In this document: in pieces, positions 58,359 through 64,000 of the stretch
How positions within the stretch are numbered: the first letter of the stretch is position 1
Layout of the letters: each line of letters opens with the position of its first letter
DNA from: Kribbella kalugense
GTDB lineage: Bacteria > Actinomycetota > Actinomycetes > Propionibacteriales > Kribbellaceae
Assembly: GCF_004365875.1 (NCBI RefSeq)
Contig: NZ_SODF01000001.1
Span: 1 to 64,000, forward strand
Length of the DNA: 64,000 nt
Reading direction: 5' to 3'
Notes under the pieces: generated by a model
Databases searched by the model: none
What the model was told of the DNA's origin: nothing
Seen by the model: only the letters and a program-made list of their open reading frames with translations
Translations under genes and position numbers: made by a program

Positions 58359-58619
58359 TCAGATCTGGTTTGCGTAGCTGCGGCATCCCGCTTCGGCGAT
58401 CTGTAGTGCTTGCACCGCCTGCTCGACCGATTTGCCTGCGGCATCCAGCACTGCAGCGATGTCCCGATCAGCGCCGGTCGCCGACCCCGAGATCAAGGCG
58501 TGAACATGTTGGCTCGCCTGCTCGAACCGTTGTTTGAACCCGGCAAGGCTCCCCGCGCCCTGACGGGACTGGTCGGCCAAGCCGTGCAACTGAAACTTGA
58601 GTTGTTCGATCTGCGACAT
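58359..58619 (-). CDS. WXG100-like small helical protein
   Basis: The 86-residue protein begins MSQIEQLKFQLHGLADQSRQ and is predicted to form two long helices. It has no WXG in the middle; the turn region reads GSLAGFKQRFEQASQH. Size and position before the toxin match the small partner proteins of LXG/WXG toxins. It could be an export partner or chaperone for the endonuclease. A GTGAGG site precedes the ATG. The 12-base gap to the toxin suggests one transcript. Confidence 0.7.
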   Translation of the reverse strand: MSQIEQLKFQLHGLADQSRQGAGSLAGFKQRFEQASQHVHALISGSATGADRDIAAVLDAAGKSVEQAVQALQIAEAGCRSYANQI

Positions 58620-58831
58620 AGCGGCCTCACTTGGGCTCGAGCATCGGGTTGCAGTTGGAACGGCTGGCGCAGTGCGGGTCTCGTCACCACACCGCGCCAG
58701 CCGGCAGTGGTCCCTGCCCGAGCCGCCATTGGATGCAGGGTCGGGGCGCAGTTCGGACAGGGACGTTTTTGGGTGGCCCCGCTACCTGAGTGCGGAAGGG
58801 CACCGTGCGACAGGCGAGATCTGCTGATTAG

Positions 58832-59164
58832 TCAAGGCGATGGCCGCGTGACCACGACGCGGGCGCCAGTAGTGCGCTCGAAGGCGTCTTTGACATCCGT
58901 CGAAGGGTCCAGCGCTTGGAAATGCAGCAAGCTAGGCACCAGCACCGTCGCGCTTCCTTGGTGCTCGTTGACAGCCTGGATCAGGCCTGTGAAAGCCGTA
59001 AGCGTCCTCACCGATTCCTCGAGGTAGACGGCGCCCAGTGAGTAACCGTTTCCCTCGGCAAATCGCTTCATGCACGCCTCGGCCTCGGCTAGTTCGTCTT
59101 CCGCCGTCAGGAGATGCTTCAGCACGAACCCGAGTAGAAGCGGGTCAGCCGATTTCGTCTGCAT
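58832..59164 (-). CDS. Small resolvase-like-fold protein
   Basis: The 110-residue protein reads EDELAEAEACMKRFAEGNGY, LGAVYLEESVRTLTAFTGLIQ and SATVLVPSLLHFQ, ending TGARVVVTRPSP. This alternation resembles the N-terminal domain of serine recombinases, but the catalytic Ser motif (YxRxSxxxQ) is absent. It is probably a non-catalytic relative of unknown role. It follows the XRE gene by 33 bases and belongs to that transcript. The region 58620-58831 after it holds no gene. Confidence 0.6.
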   Translation of the reverse strand: MQTKSADPLLLGFVLKHLLTAEDELAEAEACMKRFAEGNGYSLGAVYLEESVRTLTAFTGLIQAVNEHQGSATVLVPSLLHFQALDPSTDVKDAFERTTGARVVVTRPSP

Positions 59165-59197
59165 GTCCTCAGCGTCACCCGAGGTTGGTGCGCCGGA

Positions 59198-60040
59198 CTA
59201 GGTGCTTTCCCGTGTCCGAAAGAACCCATCACGGATGTGACTCAAGAGCTCGCGCATCTCGTCCCCCTGGAGAGCCACACGAGCAAATCGGTCGTGCGTC
59301 GAGAGGTACAGCGAGACGTCTCTCGGGTCGCGGGTCGTGAGCTCCGAATGGAAGGTCTCGACGATCACGAGTCGATCGTCGTGCGCGCTGAAGCATGTCA
59401 TCGGGAAGTCCGGCATCTGTCGATCCAGCGGCAGGACATCGATCTGGACGTTCGGAAGACGAGACAGGGACAAGAGTCGGTCAATCTGAACGGCCATGAT
59501 CGATGGAGCACAGATCCGCCACCGAAGTACGTGTTCGCAGATGACGAAGTGGAAGGAGCGGTGAAGCTCGTAGAGCACAGATTGCCGATCCATCCGAGCC
59601 GCGATCGTCTTCGCTCTTGTTTCCTCCGGCAGCGTCGGTGGCAATGCAAACACGGCTGATGCATATTCAGCCGTTTGGAGAAGACCCGGGATCAACTGAC
59701 CCTGGAAGAGACGAAGCGTCGTCGTCTGTGCCTCGACGGCTTGGATAGCTTGCTGATGCTTCCACTGACCCATCCGGCGGAGCTCCCGCCAGGCCGTCTC
59801 CTCGGTCGCCGCCAACCGCGCAGCGCTGACGAACTCCGCCTTGGCGTCTTCGGACACCTGCAGCGCGGTCAGGATCAAATCGACGTCCTGGGCCGACGGA
59901 AGAACCCTGCCATTCTCGATCTTGGATAGCTTCCCCGCAGACATGGCCGCCCTGCGCGCAATGGCGTCTCCGGTCTGACCGGAGACGACCCGCAGTGCAC
60001 GCAGGGCTTTCCCAAGGTCCTTCTGCCGATCGCTGTTCAA
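59198..60040 (-). CDS. XRE regulator with DUF5753 (Scr1 type)
   Basis: The 280-residue protein has an N-terminal helix-turn-helix (LGKALRALRVVSGQTGDAIA, RAAMSAGKLSKIENGRVLPS) and a DUF5753 domain (QLIPGLLQTAEYASAVF, RQSVLYELHRSFHFVICEHVLR, NVQIDVLPLDRQMPDFPMTCF). Scr1-type regulators are very common in actinobacteria, usually beside a small DUF397 or DUF6879 protein. It starts with TTG in the stop of the DUF6879 gene (TTGA overlap). It may act as part of a regulatory or toxin-antitoxin-like pair. Confidence 0.92.
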   Translation of the reverse strand: MNSDRQKDLGKALRALRVVSGQTGDAIARRAAMSAGKLSKIENGRVLPSAQDVDLILTALQVSEDAKAEFVSAARLAATEETAWRELRRMGQWKHQQAIQAVEAQTTTLRLFQGQLIPGLLQTAEYASAVFALPPTLPEETRAKTIAARMDRQSVLYELHRSFHFVICEHVLRWRICAPSIMAVQIDRLLSLSRLPNVQIDVLPLDRQMPDFPMTCFSAHDDRLVIVETFHSELTTRDPRDVSLYLSTHDRFARVALQGDEMRELLSHIRDGFFRTREST

Positions 60041-60540
60041 TCGGGCCGGTACTCCTCCAGCGGCGCAGCGTTCGCCTGTGCGATTTCTCGATACCGCCGG
60101 TACTCAGGCAGTCGGTCCGCGGGCAACAGCTCCGCTCCCTCGAACTTGCCATCGGGCGTGTAGAACATCCGGTAGATCTCTGAGTCGTCGAACAGCCAGA
60201 AATCGTGGTCGGGGAGTCCTGACACATCCTTATGCGATAGGTCGATGATCCCGATGCTCTCGCCGGCCGCGACGTTGCCAGGGTAGGCCGCTAGCTCGTA
60301 GCGAAGGTAGTCGGTGAGCGGGGAGCGCAGGACGTGAACTCTGGAGATCGACTTACCTCGACCCGTGATCGCTCGCACCCATGGGTTGTCCGACCATTCC
60401 GGCGGCATCGGCTCACCCGCGAGGAATCTCTCGAACTCCTCCTTCTCCTCCTCGACGTCGTACGCCGCCAGGGTCTCGAAGCGGAACGCGTCGCGTTCGA
60501 ACGACTCGAAAAGGCGGCCGAATTCGTCACCCTTGAGCAC
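60037..60540 (-). CDS. DUF6879 family protein, intact copy
   Basis: The 167-residue protein starts (GTG) VLKGDEFGRLFESFERDAFR. It contains RFETLAAYDVEEEKEEFERF, ISRVHVLRSPLTDYLRYELA and LPDHDFWLFDDSEIYRMFYT. It is the full version of the gene that is frameshifted at 56484-57064. The family is the usual partner of Scr1-type XRE regulators and its role is not established. It overlaps the upstream small gene by 14 bases and the XRE gene by four. GGAGACG lies about nine bases before the GTG. Confidence 0.87.
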   Translation of the reverse strand: MLKGDEFGRLFESFERDAFRFETLAAYDVEEEKEEFERFLAGEPMPPEWSDNPWVRAITGRGKSISRVHVLRSPLTDYLRYELAAYPGNVAAGESIGIIDLSHKDVSGLPDHDFWLFDDSEIYRMFYTPDGKFEGAELLPADRLPEYRRYREIAQANAAPLEEYRPD

Positions 60541-60733
60541 GAAAGTACGTCTCCAAGACCGCAGCTGGTACGACGACGGCAGACTCACCCGCCGGCAGGT
60601 CGAGCTGGGCGAGTCGCTCTGGATCTGACTCAACATAGCCCTGAACCACGTAGTGAGCACCGTCCTCCGTTGCCCACAACGTCGGACAGGTTCCGTTCTT
60701 GCACGCTGGATCACCTGACAGCTTCCGCAGCAT
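60527..60733 (-). CDS. Small conserved actinobacterial protein
   Basis: The 68-residue protein begins MLRKLSGDPACKNGTCPTLW and continues ATEDGAHYVVQGYVESDPER. The Cys pair (CKNGTC) and GESAVVVPAAVL ending recall a short protein often found with DUF6879/XRE genes in actinobacteria. The function is unknown. GAGGAGG lies 7-8 bases before its ATG, and the stop lies inside the DUF6879 start. Confidence 0.75.
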   Translation of the reverse strand: MLRKLSGDPACKNGTCPTLWATEDGAHYVVQGYVESDPERLAQLDLPAGESAVVVPAAVLETYFRAQG

Positions 60734-60924
60734 GGTCTGCCTCCTCGTCCGCATTGTTCGTTCGATGCTCCCCGGCGTCGCCCAGGCAGGTCAAGGACCG
60801 CCACTTTCCAAGACGGGAAAGGTCACTCGCGGCCGACCTGCAAGACAACTGTCCGCGCGTGCTGCTAGAGATGCGACGCGGGCAGTCGCGCTGATGACAC
60901 CACCGACCGAGACACAGCAGGGAC

Positions 60925-61320
60925 CGTCGCGTTCGCCTACGAGATGGGCGTCCTCAAGCGGATGCGCAGGGCCGACTGGTGGCATGTCGGCGTACGCGAT
61001 CCGGAATCCGTTGCCGAGCACAGCCTCAGGGTGCGCAGCTCGCGGCTCTGATCGCCAGCGAGGAAGGCGGCGACCCGCCGCCTACCTCGGTTTGCGGCAC
61101 GACTCTCAAGAGACACGCATCGGCGACCTTCCACACAGCGCGCCAACGACGCCGACCGCTCGAATGCCTCATGCAAGCAGTCGAGTACGGCAAAGCCGGC
61201 TACAAGCGTGTCGATGGCTGGATCGAATCCTCCCCGAGCCCGACTCCAGACCCCCTTCGCCCACCGCCTAGCCGAGGCAGCCCTCCACACCTCCCCACTC
61301 ACCTGGCGCAACCGCTTACG
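60925..61320 (+). pseudogene. HD-domain phosphohydrolase (YfbR/HDDC2-like), decayed
   Basis: Three plus-strand frames in turn give the HDDC2-type order. The first reads VAFAYEMGVLKRMRRADWWH and VRDPESVAEHSLRV. After a one-base loss near 61036 comes AQLAALIASEEGGDP. A second shift near 61078 gives AAYLGLRHDSQETRIGDLPH with the HD pair. Later fragments read VEYGKAGYKRVDGWIESS and LQTPFAHRLAEAALHTSP, the family's C terminus, again in different frames. At least three frameshifts make it a true pseudogene. The ancestor would have been a nucleotide 5'-phosphatase-type enzyme. The flanks 60734-60924 and 61321-61382 hold nothing I can assign. Confidence 0.72.
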
Positions 61321-61382
61321 GAGCTCGTCAGGCGTGAATCATTGCCGCTTCGCGATTCGTTCATGCCATGGGGGACCTGGTG

Positions 61383-64000
61383 TCAAGCTACAACTGAAGC
61401 GGCTTGGAAGACCTCTGTGGGCATTGGGTGGGTTAGTTGCCACGTGATGGCTATGGGGCGGTCGCCGGTGTGGGTGGTGTAGGTGGCTGGGCCTAGGAAG
61501 AGGTAAGGGGCGGTGCCTAGGTCGGTGAGTTTGTGTTGGCGGGCGAAGATGAGGATGTTGGTGTCTAGCTCGCGGTGATTGAGGTAGCGCTGGCCCGTGG
61601 GTGAACTCACGGAGGTGCTGCTCTGGGATTCCCAGTGGAAGAGCGTTGGGCTGATCGCGTAGTCCCGGTACATCGTCGTGGGGGAGTAGTCCGCTTCGGA
61701 CTTCGTCAGGGTGACAAGGAAGGCGTCGACGTTGCGTTCCTGGGAGTACATGACGCCGGATTGGAACGTGCTCGGGCGACGCTGCAGATTGGCGTAGTCG
61801 AGCGCGGCGAGGAGCTCTTCGCGTTGGTATTGGGCATGCACGCGGAGGGGGAGGTCGCTGAGTCGGCCGGTGAGTCGGATCCCGCGGTGACGAGCGTGGT
61901 CCATCGCGAAGTCAGCGACCTCGAGCAATTCATCCCGCAGGGCGCGCTCTTGGCGGAGCGCATCGAAGCCGTCGGAGTAGGACGCGAAGCCGCCGCCATT
62001 TGGCCACAGCGAGAAGAAGAGCATGCGGGCGTATGCACGTTGTGTCGGCGCCAGTTCGTCGTACGACGGCCGGTCGTCCTGGACCAGACGGCGATACGTT
62101 TGAGCCCGCTCGTGGTCGTCCACGTGCGCAAGAGCGCGTACACGTCGTAGAAGACCTGATTCATGGACTGAGCCCGCGCGAGTATGCAGTCCGGCCTCGC
62201 GGCGGAGAGCAGTCCAGCTATGGCCGGTCCGCAGTACGTCGCTGAGCTCGGCTCCTGATTCGTGAAGGAAGGTTGGCAGACTCTGCTCGCCGTGTGCCTT
62301 CAGTTCCTTGACCATGTCCTGCCAACGTCCAGTGACCTGGCCACGGAGATTGGACAGGATCACTTCCTGCGCCACCTTGTCCAGAACGATCTGGCACCCA
62401 GCCGGCAAGAGCGGAAAACCCTGCTCGACCTGTCGTTCCAAGCCTCTGCGGGTGTTGCCGGTGAGAGCGCGGAAACGCAGGTCGAAACGGAACTCTTTGC
62501 GTTGGTGTCCGACAAAGTCGAGGGCTGTGAGGACTGGCTTCCCGTCAGCCTGGCGCAGGCCACGGCCGAGTTGCTGGAGAAAGACGGTTGGACTCTCAGT
62601 AGGACGAAGGAAGAGCACGGTGTTGACCTCAGGGAGGTCGAGTCCTTCATTGAAGAGGTCGGCGGCAAACAGGGCGTTGACACGGCGGTCTTTCAGATCG
62701 CGCAAGGCCTGATCCCGCTCGGATGTTGGGGTCGTGCCCGAGACAGCCCGTGCAGGGATACCTGCGGTGTTGAAGACCTCGGCCATGTACTCGGCGTGGG
62801 CGACCGAGACGCAGAAGCCGAGCGCTCTCATTTCGTGTACGTCGGAGAGTTTGTCCCGCACCTCGCGCAGGACGATGGCTGCGCGATCCTTGTTGCCGGT
62901 GTACAGCTCCTCGAGTTGCCGCTCGTCGTACCGGCCGCGCTTCCACTGGAGATCGGCGAGTTGGGTGCCGTCTGCGATCCCGAAGTAGTGGAACGGGCAC
63001 AGGAGGTCGGCCGAGAGAGCGTCCCAGAGACGAAGTTCGACTGCTGTTCTGCCGCCGAAGAAGCTCAGCAGGTCAAAGCCGTCGGTGCGTTCTGGCGTCG
63101 CCGTCAGGCCAAGCAGTTCGTGAGGCTCAAGGTGGTTGAGCAGCCGGCGATACGTGGGCGCTGCGGCGTGGTGGAACTCGTCGACAACGACGATCTCGAA
63201 GGCGTTCGCTGGCATCGTCGTCACGTCGTATGCGGTGAGGGCTTGCACAGAGGCGAACACGTGCCGCCAGCGTTCGGGGCGCGCGCCTGAGTGATACTCC
63301 TCCCCGAAAGTGGCGTCTGCCAGGACCTCGCGGTAAGTGCGCAACGACTGCTGCAAGATCTCTCGGCGATGGGCCACGAAGAGGAGTGATGGCGCCGGCT
63401 CACCGCGCCCAAGGGCAGCATCGCGGAGGCGTCGATAATCCAGTGCTGCAATGACGGTCTTGCCGGTGCCAGTCGCCGCCACTACGAGGTTGCGATGCCT
63501 GTTATGGACGTCGCGTTCGACCTCGATCTCCTCAAGCATCTCGGCCTGATAGGGCCGCGGACGTACTTCGAGACCTGCGAGGGAAATCGTGACCCGATCC
63601 GATGAGGTGCGCCCGCCGGCTTCCGCCAGGGCATCGTCGAGGCGGTCACGGTCGCGCTCTGGATCGTAGGACTCGAAGGTCGAGTTGTTCCAATAGGTGT
63701 CGAACGTCGCACCGAACTTGTTCAGCAGACCCGGCGTGGCGATCCGCGAGAGGCGGACGTTCCACTCGACACCATCGAGCAGAGCAGCGCGCGAGAGATT
63801 TGAGGATCCGACGTACGCCGTGTCAAAGCCGGTGTTTCGTCGGAACAGCCAGGCTTTGGCATGGAGACGGGTTCGGAGTACGTCGTACTGGATCTTCACT
63901 TCCGCACCGAAGTCGTTGACTAGTCGGTCAAGCGCCTTCCGATCGGTTGCGCCGAGATATGTGGTGGTGATGACGCGGAACGGGGCATTGCGAAGTCGGA
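61383..64000 (-). CDS. PLD-helicase-DUF3427 protein, 5' end outside the window
   Basis: The last 872 or so codons are present and the frame stays open to the window edge (the visible part begins RLRNAPFRVITTTYLGATDR). A PLD-type nuclease domain has the HAKAWLF HxK motif and GSSNLS. A superfamily-2 helicase follows with VVAATGTGKTVIAALDYRR (motif I), VVVDEFHHAAAPTYRRLL (II), GLTATPERTDG (III), FNEGLDLPEVNTVLFLRPT (V) and QQLGRGLRQA (VI). A DUF3427 tail (about the last 280 residues) is present. Proteins of this form are usually about 1000-1050 residues, so about 150-180 are missing. Such PLD-helicase-DUF3427 proteins occur in accessory and defence regions; the activity here is unknown. Confidence 0.9.
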   Translation of the reverse strand, partial: RLRNAPFRVITTTYLGATDRKALDRLVNDFGAEVKIQYDVLRTRLHAKAWLFRRNTGFDTAYVGSSNLSRAALLDGVEWNVRLSRIATPGLLNKFGATFDTYWNNSTFESYDPERDRDRLDDALAEAGGRTSSDRVTISLAGLEVRPRPYQAEMLEEIEVERDVHNRHRNLVVAATGTGKTVIAALDYRRLRDAALGRGEPAPSLLFVAHRREILQQSLRTYREVLADATFGEEYHSGARPERWRHVFASVQALTAYDVTTMPANAFEIVVVDEFHHAAAPTYRRLLNHLEPHELLGLTATPERTDGFDLLSFFGGRTAVELRLWDALSADLLCPFHYFGIADGTQLADLQWKRGRYDERQLEELYTGNKDRAAIVLREVRDKLSDVHEMRALGFCVSVAHAEYMAEVFNTAGIPARAVSGTTPTSERDQALRDLKDRRVNALFAADLFNEGLDLPEVNTVLFLRPTESPTVFLQQLGRGLRQADGKPVLTALDFVGHQRKEFRFDLRFRALTGNTRRGLERQVEQGFPLLPAGCQIVLDKVAQEVILSNLRGQVTGRWQDMVKELKAHGEQSLPTFLHESGAELSDVLRTGHSWTALRREAGLHTRAGSVHESGLLRRVRALAHVDDHERAQTYRRLVQDDRPSYDELAPTQRAYARMLFFSLWPNGGGFASYSDGFDALRQERALRDELLEVADFAMDHARHRGIRLTGRLSDLPLRVHAQYQREELLAALDYANLQRRPSTFQSGVMYSQERNVDAFLVTLTKSEADYSPTTMYRDYAISPTLFHWESQSSTSVSSPTGQRYLNHRELDTNILIFARQHKLTDLGTAPYLFLGPATYTTHTGDRPIAITWQLTHPMPTEVFQAASVVA

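Noticed and set aside
58832..59164. An active serine recombinase
   Set aside because: The protein lacks the YxRxS catalytic segment and has only 110 residues; only the later half of the domain resembles resolvases.

Overview
The window is high-GC DNA from an actinobacterium. The rRNA sequences, GTG/TTG starts, several apparently leaderless promoters, and families such as the SCO0854-type RING protein, DUF6879 with Scr1-type XRE regulators, SWIM/SNF2 and LppX-like lipoproteins fit Actinomycetota. A soil genus such as Kribbella (Nocardioidales) is my best guess, from overall style rather than from a search. All functions below are read from motifs and gene context.

Layout. 1-390: end of an rRNA operon (23S 3' end, 5S, perfect terminator). 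410-1901: small genes (helix-hairpin-helix protein, P-loop kinase-like protein, unknown). 2123-6690: a two-gene secreted glycosidase unit (GH2 with two AbfB domains, then GH76) behind a LacI-type palindrome. 6763-12541: a four-gene, translationally coupled operon for an SMC/MukB-like ATPase and three partners, resembling Wadjet/MksBEF condensins but with no nuclease subunit. 12714-13639: a TrmH-type rRNA methyltransferase preceded by a five-codon ORF and hairpins that look like an attenuator. 13688-22688: SGNH esterase, DUF1801 protein, lipoprotein, SWIM/SNF2 pair, quinone reductase and membrane diguanylate cyclase. 22811-22999: a 62-residue peptide made of seven NDW repeats. 23074-31080: MFS exporter, RING/TerD-like protein, unknown stress-type protein, and a cNMP-domain histidine kinase coupled to a receiver/thioredoxin-reductase-like fusion that lacks the redox cysteines.

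31134-40644: an FCD-family GntR regulator diverges from an eight-gene operon (five-part peptide-type ABC importer, aldehyde dehydrogenase, SDR, amidase), with a perfect FadR/PdhR-type operator between them. This looks like import and breakdown of an amide-containing compound. 40645-47894: lipoprotein, TetR with a metallo-beta-lactamase-fold enzyme, CGNR regulator with AzlCD, L,D-transpeptidase, GNAT remnant, SEC-C protein and LysR. 47943-55903: a sugar operon (ABC importer, NagB-like protein, GH4 glycosidase, BadF/NagK-type kinase, perhaps an aldo-keto reductase) with a divergent, probably leaderless GntR/UTRA regulator and a perfect 10-bp inverted repeat between them.

55913-64000 is accessory in character: a YdcF-type protein, a frameshifted DUF6879 gene, a small polymorphic-toxin set (WXG-like protein, NUC-family endonuclease, YezG-type immunity protein), a resolvase-like small protein, an intact XRE/DUF6879 regulatory set, a decayed HD-domain gene, and a PLD-helicase-DUF3427 protein running off the window end.

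The candidates I would follow first are the NDW-repeat peptide, the JetD-less SMC operon, the leader-peptide control of the rRNA methyltransferase, and the REC/TrxR-like fusion.
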